From Thalassotalea sp. 1_MG-2023 (lineage in GTDB: Bacteria; Pseudomonadota; Gammaproteobacteria; Enterobacterales; Alteromonadaceae): a stretch of DNA of 41,189 nucleotides. Below, one piece after another: positions 27,944 through 37,662 of this stretch. The notes under the pieces are model-generated. The model searched no databases, was not told where the DNA came from, and saw nothing but the letters and a program-made list of their open reading frames with translations. The stretch lies in contig NZ_JAUOPD010000028.1 in assembly GCF_030546745.1 (NCBI RefSeq), positions 1 to 41,189 of the forward strand, given 5' to 3'. The first letter of the stretch is position 1. Every line of letters begins with the position of its first letter. The translations under genes and the position numbers were made by a program.

Positions 27944-29181
27944 TATTCATACCTCAATGCGTCAATTGGGTCGAGACGAGAAGCTTTCAAAGCTGGCGCT
28001 AGACCAAAAAAAATACCAATAGAAGAGGTAAACAAAATTGATAACCAAATCGCCCAAACAGGGATGAGCTCTTCTAAAGGTACGGGTAAAAGTGCGGAAA
28101 AAAGCTCAGCAAATAAGGCGCCTAGCGCAAGACCGACCAGTCCACCTACAAGTGAAAGTAAAATAGATTCGAATAAGAATTGAATCATGATACAACGTGA
28201 AGTAGCACCAAGAGACTTTAATATCCCTATTTCTTTCGTTCGTTCCGTAACGGAAACCAACATAATATTCATAACACCGATACCGCCTACCACTAAACTT
28301 ACGCCAACTAAGCCCCCTGTTACGGCTAATACGACTGATAAAATACTGTCAAATTGGGATTTTAATCTTTCAGCGGTTACAAACTCGAACGTATTAGCTT
28401 CATGTGCTCGAAGGTTTTGCGTGGCTCGTAATAAATTGGTTAACTCTTGCGTTACAATATCAATATGCACGCCAGGTATAGGACGAAACAGAACGGAAAT
28501 ATTATTGGTAATATCAGGCCCAAACATTGACCGCATCGTACTAACTGGCATTAGAATGTAATTGTCCTGATCGACGCCAAAAAATGAACCTCTTACCTCA
28601 CCAACACCAATGATTAAAAACCAATCATTGTTAATTTGCATGTATTCACCAACAGGATCATTTTTCATCGACAAATTCTTTACGACAGTTGGCCCAATAA
28701 AAACGACGCGTCGGCGTTGTTGGTCATCACTGGGATTTATAAATCGCCCGTATTGAGGATATACATTCACTACGTTTTGGTAGAGACTTGTAGCACCAAT
28801 AAGGCTTGATGTAGCAGAATTTCTACGATATATGAGCTTTGGTGTAGATTCAGTTAGCATCACGGAAGGCGACATATCTTGAACAAATTGACTACGACTT
28901 TCTAAATACAGATAGTCGTCATAGGACAATTGACTCGTAATGCCCAACTGCTTTTTGTCTTCCGGCGTTTTAGCTTGCAGTGTCACCATATCACTCGCAA
29001 AGTCCTCAAGCTGAACACTAATTACAGTACCTAAAGCATGCGTTACAGAGATCACTATAATCACAGACGCAATTCCGATAACAATACCTAGAATGGTTAA
29101 CAAACTTCGAAGCTTATGAGAAATAATCGATTTTCCAGCCGCTTTTGCTGACTGAAATATTTCATTCGTAAATTCATGCAT
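27943..29181 (-). CDS. ABC transporter permease, MacB/FtsX type
   Basis: The 412-residue inner-membrane subunit belongs to the MacB/LolC/FtsX class. It has one helix near residues 22-45, a large periplasmic domain (about 46-290), and three helices near the C-terminus with the G-I-L-K-S-L-G-A motif typical of FtsX-type permeases. Unlike MacB, the ATPase is a separate protein, encoded just upstream with an 8-bp overlap. With the adaptor at 29893-31059 it forms the inner part of a tripartite exporter that uses energy from the cytoplasm to push substrate through the envelope. Within this cluster the likely cargo is the cluster's product. Confidence 0.92.
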   Translation of the reverse strand: MHEFTNEIFQSAKAAGKSIISHKLRSLLTILGIVIGIASVIIVISVTHALGTVISVQLEDFASDMVTLQAKTPEDKKQLGITSQLSYDDYLYLESRSQFVQDMSPSVMLTESTPKLIYRRNSATSSLIGATSLYQNVVNVYPQYGRFINPSDDQQRRRVVFIGPTVVKNLSMKNDPVGEYMQINNDWFLIIGVGEVRGSFFGVDQDNYILMPVSTMRSMFGPDITNNISVLFRPIPGVHIDIVTQELTNLLRATQNLRAHEANTFEFVTAERLKSQFDSILSVVLAVTGGLVGVSLVVGGIGVMNIMLVSVTERTKEIGILKSLGATSRCIMIQFLFESILLSLVGGLVGLALGALFAELFSALLPVPLEELIPVWAIWLSILFTSSIGIFFGLAPALKASRLDPIDALRYE

Positions 29182-29890
29182 TTACAGACTCTCCATAAAA
29201 GGAAGCAACATCAATATCAGAGTCAATTTCCCCATCAACAATGCATATTCGACGCTGACAATGCTCGGCTATATCTGTTTCATGTGTTACTAATACAATT
29301 GTATTACCTTCAGCATGTAACTCATCAAACAAGGCCATGATTTCCCAGGTTGTTTCGGTATCGAGATTACCTGTTGGCTCATCACCCAACAAAATAGACG
29401 GTTCGCTAACTAACGCACGAGCCACCGCCACGCGTTGTCTCTGACCTCCTGACAATTGATTAGGTATAGATTTTGATTTGTGCGCCAACCCAACTCGTTC
29501 CAGCTGATGCATAGCAGCGTCTACTCGCTGTCGTTGTGACATTACCCGATACATTAGCGGCTGCATTACGTTGTCAATCACTGAAGCTCGAGGAAGTAGG
29601 TTATAATTTTGAAAGACAAAACCAACTTCCCTATTTCTTATCATTGACAATTGGGCTTCCGACATATTGGTCACTCTCTGCTCATTTAACAGATACTCGC
29701 CTGCTGTCGGTTTATCTAAGCACCCAAGAATATTCATTAATGTCGATTTACCTGAACCAGAAGGACCAGTGATGGCGTTATAGCTATTTTTATAGATATT
29801 CAGATCTATCGACTTTAAAGCAAGATGCTCTCCATCCTCAAACTTATATGCCTTACTTACGCCTTTTAATTCTAAGACAACATCTTTCAT
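29174..29890 (-). CDS. ABC transporter ATP-binding protein (MacB/LolD type)
   Basis: The 238-residue ATPase has Walker A G-P-S-G-S-G-K-S-T (42-50), the Q-loop F-Q-N-Y-N-L-L-P near 93-100, the signature L-S-G-G-Q (146-150) and Walker B I-L-L-G-D-E-P-T-G-N-L-D. The G-C-L-D-K-P-T-A-G segment and the L-D-x-E-T end are typical of the MacB/LolD branch. It is 2 nt from the adaptor gene and overlaps the permease gene, so the three are one unit. Confidence 0.95.
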   Translation of the reverse strand: MKDVVLELKGVSKAYKFEDGEHLALKSIDLNIYKNSYNAITGPSGSGKSTLMNILGCLDKPTAGEYLLNEQRVTNMSEAQLSMIRNREVGFVFQNYNLLPRASVIDNVMQPLMYRVMSQRQRVDAAMHQLERVGLAHKSKSIPNQLSGGQRQRVAVARALVSEPSILLGDEPTGNLDTETTWEIMALFDELHAEGNTIVLVTHETDIAEHCQRRICIVDGEIDSDIDVASFYGESVNA

Positions 29891-29892
29891 TG

Positions 29893-31059
29893 TTAACTTC
29901 CTTGGTTTGGCGTCTCGATGACTCTCACTGCAATTCCGTCGCGTAATAAAGCGGTCTTGCGACTTGGACCGGTGATAACTTGTTGTCCTTCGCTTACACC
30001 GGCAAGTATTTGTTGTTCGGTGTCAGTAGCTAAACCTAATTCAACACTTAAACGCTTAGCTTTGCCTTCTTCAACAATCCAAAGGTAGTTATCTTCGTTG
30101 TTTTGCCTGCTCAGCGCAGAAACGGGAACAACTACCGCAGTATCTATCTGCTGATTTACGATTTCAGCGCGACAGCTCATACCAGAGCGAAGGTGCTGAG
30201 TATTCCCATCAAGATCCACTTTAATCATAACAACCAAGCCCGAGTTAGAAGTTGAATTTGCAGTAGCAGCACGAACACCTATTTTTGATACAGTTCCAAG
30301 AATTTTTTTATCCTGATCTGCAGCTGCATAGATGTTAACTAATTGCCCTAATTTAACATTTGCGACATCAGCCTCATCGACTCGAAGATTGACTTTCATG
30401 GAAGAAGGAGCTGCAACCAACATCAGTTCAGAACCAATAATGTTAGTTGTACCAGCCACCACTGTTTCGCCGACTTTGATACTCAAAGAAACAACTAATC
30501 CATCCATGGGAGCTACAAAAGTAGTTTTAGCCAGTTCCTGAAGAGATTCTTGTAAAAGCGCTTCACCACCAACTAGCGATGCCTTGGCTCTTTCGACTTG
30601 TAATCTAGCTAAATTGGTAAACGTCTGAAGTTCTTCTACACTGTCTTCAGAAGTTAATCCTTTAGCCAATAGAATCTTGATGCGCTTTAACTGCTGTTGC
30701 GCTCTTATATGTTCTTCTTTTGCTCTACTAAGTTCAATTCGTAGTAGATTTATGTCAGATTTCATTTGTTCAACACGGGCAACAAAAGACGTGTCATCCA
30801 GTTTTGCAAGTACATCACCTTTGCGAACCAACTGACCTTCTTCCACAAGCACTTCCGATACTCTGCCAGTAACTTCAGAACGAATTTTAACTTCTCGGTC
30901 ATAAATTACGTTGCCTGACGCCAAAATAGAACTCTCAATATTACGCACTGAGACAACCGCAGCATTGACCTCTAGAGCAGATGCTGAATTAGACTTCTTA
31001 ATCCCGACCCAAATACCCAGAGTCACTACAATAAACAGGAAAATAGCTATTTTCTTCAT
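29893..31059 (-). CDS. Periplasmic adaptor (HlyD/MacA-like) of the ABC exporter
   Basis: This 388-residue membrane-fusion protein has an N-terminal anchor (about 4-20), a lipoyl-like half motif near residues 60-90 (I-R-S-E-V-T-G-R-V), an alpha-helical hairpin (about 105-175), the second lipoyl half (F-V-A-P-M-D-G-L-V) and beta-barrel domains. Such adaptors connect an ABC permease to a TolC-type outer-membrane channel. No outer-membrane partner is encoded in this window, so a housekeeping TolC may be used. Confidence 0.92.
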   Translation of the reverse strand: MKKIAIFLFIVVTLGIWVGIKKSNSASALEVNAAVVSVRNIESSILASGNVIYDREVKIRSEVTGRVSEVLVEEGQLVRKGDVLAKLDDTSFVARVEQMKSDINLLRIELSRAKEEHIRAQQQLKRIKILLAKGLTSEDSVEELQTFTNLARLQVERAKASLVGGEALLQESLQELAKTTFVAPMDGLVVSLSIKVGETVVAGTTNIIGSELMLVAAPSSMKVNLRVDEADVANVKLGQLVNIYAAADQDKKILGTVSKIGVRAATANSTSNSGLVVMIKVDLDGNTQHLRSGMSCRAEIVNQQIDTAVVVPVSALSRQNNEDNYLWIVEEGKAKRLSVELGLATDTEQQILAGVSEGQQVITGPSRKTALLRDGIAVRVIETPNQGS

Positions 31060-31061
31060 AT

Positions 31062-31748
31062 CTATATACTCAATATCTTCGCCACAATGTATAGAACGTA
31101 TGGTGTAACAGCTATCAATGTGGCTTTAGTGAACGTCGTTTCTGTCCATATTTTGATACCGACAGTCGCAAGAAAAATATTCCATAGATAGAAAATATCC
31201 AGTGAATTTCCAAGGGCATACAGTAAAGGCTGTTCTGCGGGAATACTGAATAACTGACTAACGGAGGAATAATTGATTAAATCAGGTCTAAAATCTTGTG
31301 CTGGAATTGTCACTAGCATGACAATAAACATCAGAGTTGAAACGATTACAGGCGTTTGTGTCCACAATGTAAAAGTGAACCATCGCTCAAATGTTTTCTT
31401 TTGTTCAGATTGATCCATAAACATGTAGTAACAACTTAAGCCCGATACAACCAACATCATTACCAACATAGACAAAAACGTGCCAAGCCAGCCTGCATAT
31501 TCCGCAAAACTGCGGAATATGCGAGCTAACTCTTCTCTTTGACTTGTTGGAAGGTCCTGTATTCCAGCTAATTGTTTTTGTACTAACCACTCGCTATCAA
31601 TAACACTGTAAAAACTGTAATAAAGAACAAAGATGGCAAGAGTAAGGATGGCAAAAACCCACACTCCCCACGCTTCACCATATCTGATTCGGCTAAACAG
31701 AGAACCTGGTGCTACAAAGACATCACAAACCGAGTTAAAAAAACCCAT
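31062..31748 (-). CDS. Yip1-like integral membrane protein
   Basis: This multi-helix membrane protein (about 228 residues, five or so hydrophobic segments) looks like the bacterial branch of the Yip1 family. An in-frame ATG at 31784 would overlap the upstream gene. I choose the ATG at 31748 because AAGGAG (31756-31761) lies 7 nt before it and the overlap then disappears. Its function is not known. Its gene is 2 nt from the adaptor gene, so it probably helps the MacAB-like exporter, but this is inference. Confidence 0.65.
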   Translation of the reverse strand: MGFFNSVCDVFVAPGSLFSRIRYGEAWGVWVFAILTLAIFVLYYSFYSVIDSEWLVQKQLAGIQDLPTSQREELARIFRSFAEYAGWLGTFLSMLVMMLVVSGLSCYYMFMDQSEQKKTFERWFTFTLWTQTPVIVSTLMFIVMLVTIPAQDFRPDLINYSSVSQLFSIPAEQPLLYALGNSLDIFYLWNIFLATVGIKIWTETTFTKATLIAVTPYVLYIVAKILSI

Positions 31749-31770
31749 TGCGCCACTCCTTATTTTTAAA

Positions 31771-32055
31771 TCACTGGCGTGCATCAGTATTCTCGATTTT
31801 AATTTGCGAAGCCGCTTTTTTTGTTAATTTACCCGTTACCGCCCAACCTAGAAGGCCAAACCAAACTATCCAAGATAAAGCTGCAGGTATATTCGCGATA
31901 AAGATAACTTTTGCATTTCGTCTATTTAGTAACAGCGCTAACAAAGTTGGCAAGAACCACACTGCTAGGAATAAAAATACGAAAGCTATCGCTTGTATTG
32001 CATTTAATGCTGCTAACTGAGATAAAAATAATTCAAATTGTTCAGTAATATCCAT
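31771..32055 (-). CDS. Small membrane protein resembling the superinfection-immunity (Imm) family
   Basis: This 94-residue protein has two hydrophobic helices (about 19-42 and 50-74) and a charged tail. The pattern W-F-L-P-T-L-L-A-L-L-L-N-R-R-N followed by N-I-P-A... and L-G-W-A-V-T-G resembles the T4 Imm-like family of small inner-membrane proteins. The likeness is by eye and moderate. Its first base overlaps the last base of the megasynthase gene, so the two are likely coupled. In this setting a self-protection or transporter-accessory role is possible. Confidence 0.5.
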   Translation of the reverse strand: MDITEQFELFLSQLAALNAIQAIAFVFLFLAVWFLPTLLALLLNRRNAKVIFIANIPAALSWIVWFGLLGWAVTGKLTKKAASQIKIENTDARQ

Positions 32056-35000
32056 TACATATCTCCTGATATATCATTAAAAATAAAGTCTATAAATCCT
32101 TGCAAAAAGCCTTCTACATATTGCTTAGAAAGCAAATGGCTATCATATTTAACGTTGATCCCAAATTGACCTTTACTGCGGAACATTTCACACGCAATAT
32201 CAGTCTGCCCACTTTGTTGTATATAACCATGTAGCGTAACTTGCTGCCCGTGAACACAAGTACTATCGGATGTTGATTCACCAAACCACGCAGTTGTTTC
32301 AGGAATAAGTACAGGCTCATGAAAAGCAAAAGTTGTTTGAACCATTGGCGATCTTCCAGTATCGGTTTTGATACCAGAGTCACGAACCATACGAATAAAA
32401 GGATAGGCCTTATATTCAAGTGCATTTAACAGCGCTTTTTCTACTTCCTTTTTCCAATTTTCTTCAATCATATTTTTCGTTACACAAATGGGTAACAAAT
32501 TGACGAAATTACCAATCTGATAAGCTTGTGTAGGATCTCGTAAGCACACAGGAGTCCCGACTGCAAAATCGACACTATTTCTTGTTCGGCTTAGATAACG
32601 ACAATAGCTACCGAATAAATAGACAAAGCTGCTCACACCGCTGTCACTAATATATTGTTCTAAAGTAAGACTTTGCTCATTTGATAATATATGAGTATGA
32701 CCCTGGCCTTGTAGTCGCTGATGCTCGCTGTCTACTGAGACAGGTAACGGCAAAGGCTTTACACTGCGAGTTTGGTCAATCCAAAAAGCTTTAGCTTGTT
32801 CACTAAGATCTTCTGTCGTACCACTAACCTGTCGCTCAATGATTAACGGTTCATCTTTCGTTAAAGTGCGTAAGAAATTGTCTAAAAACACTTCCATACT
32901 CGTTAGATCGCAATACATGTGATGAAGTACAAACAGCAAGATATGAGTGTGCTCAGTTTCTAAAACAGTTAGTTTGACGACCGCTTCGTTCAACTTGAAT
33001 GGCTCTTGTGTTAAAGCTCTTAATCTTAAAATTACCGCACCTTCATCTAGGTCATTGATATTAATAGCATTTACATCAAGCCAATTCTCTAATTCAAAAG
33101 GTTCTGTGCATCTACCTTGTTGACGATAACCTGTTCTCAGCGCGGGCTGGATGACAGCTACCTTTTCCACCGCATCGACAATAGCTTGGTAGCTAAATTC
33201 TTTACCTAACTCAAAACACAGAGGTACATTGTACGCACTAGTATCAGGGTTAAGTAACTGAGAAAAATAAATACCTAGCTGATTTTCACTTATGCGTTGA
33301 TAAGAAGTTTCAGTTTTTTTAACAATTTCCTGTTTAATCGTCTCGTTAACCGCTTGCTTTGCACGGATGAATCCTGCTTGTTGTCTAATGGTTCGCTTGT
33401 GCTCAAATGCTTCGAATAAACTGAGTTTGACACCAAATTCGCTATGAATTAGACCTAGAATTCGTACTAGTCTTAATGAATTCCCACCCAAACCAAAAAA
33501 GTCATCATCTAGATTTTCGATGGGTTTACCAAGTACTTTGAACCACATCCTAGCAATTTTTAGCTCTAGCGCATCAGCATCAACATCAGTCAAATTGACA
33601 TTGTTGTCATCATGCTCCGGCCAAATTTGGTCGACTAACTGTTCTATATCAGCAAGCGCTGAGTAGCATTCGTTTACATACTGCAAACTAAGACCAGTAG
33701 TCTTAGTTTTGCTACTAGAATATATTGGTGGAGTCGATACTGGTACATATTCGAGCTGGTTCAACTTAGTTGCACATATTTCGCTTTGGAAAACATCCCC
33801 CTCAACCGTCACGTCATGAGCGATACGACTGTAAAGGTTTCGCAAAACCAAGTTTCGAGGAAGCTCACGCCATTTGATAACGACATTCTGTTTACCAGCG
33901 TCTAAGGATTTTTGTGCAATAGATGATAAAAAGCGTTCTTCAATACCCCTACCCAACGCTCGACAACTTAACAAAATGTTATCTAGTACAGTGGCGTTTT
34001 CAATTAGCGTATAAAATGCTGCTCCAACCAGTCCGTAATCACCGTATTTATCCTGAACTGTCAGCGTTAAACATTGTTTATTTGTACTATTCATAAAACT
34101 CGCCAGTTCTTGACGATTTAGTACATCTTTCGTGGCGTTGAATTGATTAGTTCGCTCTGTTAACTGGGCAATACGAGGTATCTGAGCTTCTTGCAAATTC
34201 GAAATATTCATTTGCAATTTTAATCCAGCCAAAAATTCTTTATACGACTGGCAATTCAAAAGCTCAGCTTCGCGCTTTTGATTGATCTGATACAATTCAG
34301 ATCGTTTTAAATCTTCAGCTGTAACGTTTCCTGTATTGAAAGCCCAATGTTTCATCGTCTTCGCCAGTTGTTTCTCGTCGTCATTAAATTGAAGCACAAG
34401 AACTTGAGGAAATGTACCTGTCACTTCTGCCAATTCAATTGGGTTATCATCTATGAAAATAACTGAATCCAAACTGATCGACAGCTCTGTTGTTAGCTCA
34501 TGTATATTGGTGGACTTTGCTTTCCAATTAGCTTTAAAAGCAACAAAATGACTTCGTTTCAGTAACATATCTGAACGCTCATCTAAAACCTGCATCACAT
34601 CGCTTTCAATATTTTTACTACACACTGCCAACATGACGCCTTTTTCATATTGTTCAATTAGGAACCGTTGCAAAATTAAATGTTGTGATGTTAGCTCTAT
34701 ACCTTGTGTACCTTGCTCACCAACTACCCCTCGCCAAAGCGTATTATCAGCGTCGACTACGATTAATTTATGTGGGGTCTTGTCAATACAAACCAACTGC
34801 TGAAATGTGGCTCTGCCCAGCAAACCGTACCATAGCGCACTGTATGGAATCTCTGCTTCATCTGGTAGTGCTTCACTAAACAATTGCTCAAATTCTATAC
34901 CTGGGCTATCTAGCGATAAAACTTGTATATTTGACAGTCCAGCTATCCAGTTTGAAATTTTATCCTGCAATAAGTCGCTTATTGGCCTGAGAGTTTGATC

Positions 35001-36872
35001 AGCAGATGGTGCAATGATTAAACGTAAAGGTTGTTGCGTTTTACTCGCATATTGGCTAAGTGATTGGCGTAATTCAGATAGCTCCAATTGCATACCATAG
35101 TGACGATAATCCAGCGGCGCAGTCTGCGGTTTCTCCTGTCGTATTGCAGTCACTGTGTACAACCCGGTGTTAGATAACTCAACCTCTTCTTCACAGTGAA
35201 CGATAAATCCATGAGATTTCAATATTGTTAGTGCTTCTTGTAATTGATCTCCAACTGCATCGTGAACTTCTAAACAAATCTGTCTAATACGTGCAAAATC
35301 TTGTCCATTTAAACTACGAAGAATGCCGAGCTCAGCCTTTTCAGCATCAATCTTCAACAACCCTATTTCTTCAATTCCTTGATTTTGAATAAATTCAGAT
35401 AAGTTGATTAATGGACAAACGATATCCTCTTGTTGCAAGCGATCCTGGAGCATGGTTTCTGTCATTTCTTGCAATATTTCAGGATCATCACAATGAGTCA
35501 TCTTACGAACTTGATTAGCAATAACTTCCCGCAACACTTTTTCATCATCAGAAGTCGCACTGAAGAAGCTCGAAAACACAGATGTATTTGGATAGAACGA
35601 AAAGGTAGCTTCGCCACTTTGCTCCGCGACACCTGCACAAACGACCTCTACATCTCCACGATCCAAAGTGTTAGCGCGCAAACAATCTGCGACACGAGGA
35701 GAAGGTTCAAAAGCATAAACTTTGACTCCATTTGCTTGTTGTAAAGCGTAAAGAGAGAACATTCCAATGTTCGCACCAACATCTATCACAACATCGTTAC
35801 CTTCGATAGAAATCCCATGGCGTCCATAACATCGGTCTATAAAAATTTCTCGGTATAAATAGTCCGTTTCATATTGGTTTATTTGTGCAACTTCAATCCC
35901 ATTTGGTAAATAATGACTGCATAAACCATTAGCGGTATGAAGTGCTTGTGGCTTGATTAGATCGCTAGGTTGCAAAACAAGTACTCTAGCATCATAGGCT
36001 GCAGTGTCACTTTTTGGCCTTGATAGCGCATGTCGCCAATCAATATAACTCTCCGTGTCAATCTGGTACGGTAGATTTAAAGTAGCGTTTAAATGGCTCG
36101 AAACCTCTTCTATTTGATCAAGAGTAAAATTCCCCTGTACAAGCGCAGTACGTTGAACATTTTGCGTAATGGAGCAAAACTGTACTCCTTTTGCCAAAAA
36201 CATAACTCGACCTACGTCATCTACCGCCTGTACGTTCGCGTTAATAAAGTTTTCACTTGCACATTGATATTCAACCTGTACCTGTAAATCTTTACCCAAG
36301 TCATCAAACAGTTGACATGATTCAATTCGCATTAATACGTGCGCACTAGTCGTTTTTTCACTACTACCAAGCAACACACTGTGTAAACACGCATCCAAAA
36401 CATGAAGCGACTCTCGTCCTTTACCATCTAATTGAAATTGTGCATACCCTTCTTTTTTACGGATACTGTTTAGTATCCGATAGTTACCACCGAATTGGTT
36501 ACCACGTTGCCATAATTCTGCATAAGCTTGCTCAGTAGTCTGATCACTTATTGGCAATAGCCAATGGTTGATTCTAGCAAGAGTTTTGTTATTAACGTCT
36601 CTTGAGAAACTGGTAACTATTTGCCCTTTGTATTTAACCTGTGTTTGGTTAGCCGACTGTTCATCTACAATTTCAATATCAGCAGATTCATCGAGATCAG
36701 ATTGAAACAACGGTAATAGAAACTCTACCTGTTTTAAAACAGTATTCTTTGACCCGCTCTGCTCAATGGCTTGCAATAAATAAAATGCGCCAGGTACCAC
36801 TACTTTCTTATCTACCGCATGACCGTCAAATAGTTGCGGTCGGTTCTTTTGGATAATTGCTTGAGATTTCAT
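32055..36872 (-). CDS. Hybrid biosynthetic megaenzyme: DH - FkbM methyltransferase - FkbH - carrier - condensation
   Basis: The 1605 residues divide as follows. Residues 1-235 are a polyketide dehydratase-like double hot-dog (H18; D160 in V-L-D-A-C-L-H). About 335-580 is an FkbM-type SAM methyltransferase (D-V-G-A-N-I-G at 364-370, K-I-D-A-E-K at 507-512). About 615-1045 is an FkbH domain with HAD motif D-A-D-N-T-L-W (707-713), I-D-D-N-P (807-811) and a GNAT-like end. About 1100-1170 is a carrier domain (G-L-G-G-N-S, S1132), and 1190-1600 is a condensation domain (H-H-M-Y-C-D, 1317-1322). FkbH enzymes load a glyceryl unit from 1,3-bisphosphoglycerate onto a carrier. The inferred job is to load and tailor (methylate, perhaps dehydrate) a three-carbon acyl unit and pass it to an amine. 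No KS, AT or adenylation domain is present, so partners must act in trans. In the DH motif the usual glycine is lysine. Confidence 0.85.
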   Translation of the reverse strand: MKSQAIIQKNRPQLFDGHAVDKKVVVPGAFYLLQAIEQSGSKNTVLKQVEFLLPLFQSDLDESADIEIVDEQSANQTQVKYKGQIVTSFSRDVNNKTLARINHWLLPISDQTTEQAYAELWQRGNQFGGNYRILNSIRKKEGYAQFQLDGKGRESLHVLDACLHSVLLGSSEKTTSAHVLMRIESCQLFDDLGKDLQVQVEYQCASENFINANVQAVDDVGRVMFLAKGVQFCSITQNVQRTALVQGNFTLDQIEEVSSHLNATLNLPYQIDTESYIDWRHALSRPKSDTAAYDARVLVLQPSDLIKPQALHTANGLCSHYLPNGIEVAQINQYETDYLYREIFIDRCYGRHGISIEGNDVVIDVGANIGMFSLYALQQANGVKVYAFEPSPRVADCLRANTLDRGDVEVVCAGVAEQSGEATFSFYPNTSVFSSFFSATSDDEKVLREVIANQVRKMTHCDDPEILQEMTETMLQDRLQQEDIVCPLINLSEFIQNQGIEEIGLLKIDAEKAELGILRSLNGQDFARIRQICLEVHDAVGDQLQEALTILKSHGFIVHCEEEVELSNTGLYTVTAIRQEKPQTAPLDYRHYGMQLELSELRQSLSQYASKTQQPLRLIIAPSADQTLRPISDLLQDKISNWIAGLSNIQVLSLDSPGIEFEQLFSEALPDEAEIPYSALWYGLLGRATFQQLVCIDKTPHKLIVVDADNTLWRGVVGEQGTQGIELTSQHLILQRFLIEQYEKGVMLAVCSKNIESDVMQVLDERSDMLLKRSHFVAFKANWKAKSTNIHELTTELSISLDSVIFIDDNPIELAEVTGTFPQVLVLQFNDDEKQLAKTMKHWAFNTGNVTAEDLKRSELYQINQKREAELLNCQSYKEFLAGLKLQMNISNLQEAQIPRIAQLTERTNQFNATKDVLNRQELASFMNSTNKQCLTLTVQDKYGDYGLVGAAFYTLIENATVLDNILLSCRALGRGIEERFLSSIAQKSLDAGKQNVVIKWRELPRNLVLRNLYSRIAHDVTVEGDVFQSEICATKLNQLEYVPVSTPPIYSSSKTKTTGLSLQYVNECYSALADIEQLVDQIWPEHDDNNVNLTDVDADALELKIARMWFKVLGKPIENLDDDFFGLGGNSLRLVRILGLIHSEFGVKLSLFEAFEHKRTIRQQAGFIRAKQAVNETIKQEIVKKTETSYQRISENQLGIYFSQLLNPDTSAYNVPLCFELGKEFSYQAIVDAVEKVAVIQPALRTGYRQQGRCTEPFELENWLDVNAININDLDEGAVILRLRALTQEPFKLNEAVVKLTVLETEHTHILLFVLHHMYCDLTSMEVFLDNFLRTLTKDEPLIIERQVSGTTEDLSEQAKAFWIDQTRSVKPLPLPVSVDSEHQRLQGQGHTHILSNEQSLTLEQYISDSGVSSFVYLFGSYCRYLSRTRNSVDFAVGTPVCLRDPTQAYQIGNFVNLLPICVTKNMIEENWKKEVEKALLNALEYKAYPFIRMVRDSGIKTDTGRSPMVQTTFAFHEPVLIPETTAWFGESTSDSTCVHGQQVTLHGYIQQSGQTDIACEMFRSKGQFGINVKYDSHLLSKQYVEGFLQGFIDFIFNDISGDM

Positions 36873-36888
36873 TGTTTACTCTCTTTTA

Positions 36889-37662
36889 TTAGTGCTGTGA
36901 TAAACTACCAGAACGCTTAGCGCGTCGTACCGATGCACTAAACAAGAAGTAACCTAGACACAGGTAAAACAAGCCACTGAGCATTGAATACAAATGAGGT
37001 AACGAAAGTGTTGAAACGTTATCGGACATCAATGCTTTCAATTGTGCAGTTGAAGACGTGATCGGTAACAAATATCCAAAGGTTTGGGTTGTTTCAGACC
37101 AAGTATCAAATGGCAAAACCATGATAAAAATAAGCAGCAACTGCAAAACACCAATCAAACCCATCGCTTTTTTCGCTAAGAGCGTTATTGATGCGGTCAT
37201 CATACCCAGACCTATACCAGTAAGTACTGAAGCGATTAGAGGAACCAGGGCTAAAACAGGGTAGCTAAGGTTGACATCTGATACCCAAACAACAATAACT
37301 AGTGTCAACATAGTGACCAAAAAATTGACCCCAAGGCTTGCAAATGCGCGAATAATGATAAGATTTGGCATACTGATTCGAGCCATAAATAACTGTTCCA
37401 GAGTACCTGTATCAGCTTCTCGCTGCATCTCACCACTTAGACCAGAAAATACACCTATCACTAATATCCAATTGATATATAGCACCACAGTACTATCAAT
37501 ACGGTCACCAAAGTGTTGACTACCATTAGCCAAATATTCTGCACCGTAAAATAAACCACAGAATAAAAATAGCAGCATAAACACTGCAGCCAGAGCATCC
37601 ATCGGGTAGCGCTTAAATAATTTCCATGAACGGACAAATTCGACCCAAAATAAACTTAACAT
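36889..37662 (-). CDS. ABC-2 type transporter permease
   Basis: This 257-residue membrane protein has six hydrophobic segments and the layout of ABC-2 permeases, including the E-M-Q-R-E-A-D-T-G-T-L-E-Q-L segment near 82-95 that couples to the ATPase. The ATPase gene precedes it with a 7-bp overlap, and the megasynthase gene follows after 16 nt. It is likely an exporter or resistance pump, distinct from the MacAB-like system in the same operon. Confidence 0.85.
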   Translation of the reverse strand: MLSLFWVEFVRSWKLFKRYPMDALAAVFMLLFLFCGLFYGAEYLANGSQHFGDRIDSTVVLYINWILVIGVFSGLSGEMQREADTGTLEQLFMARISMPNLIIIRAFASLGVNFLVTMLTLVIVVWVSDVNLSYPVLALVPLIASVLTGIGLGMMTASITLLAKKAMGLIGVLQLLLIFIMVLPFDTWSETTQTFGYLLPITSSTAQLKALMSDNVSTLSLPHLYSMLSGLFYLCLGYFLFSASVRRAKRSGSLSQH

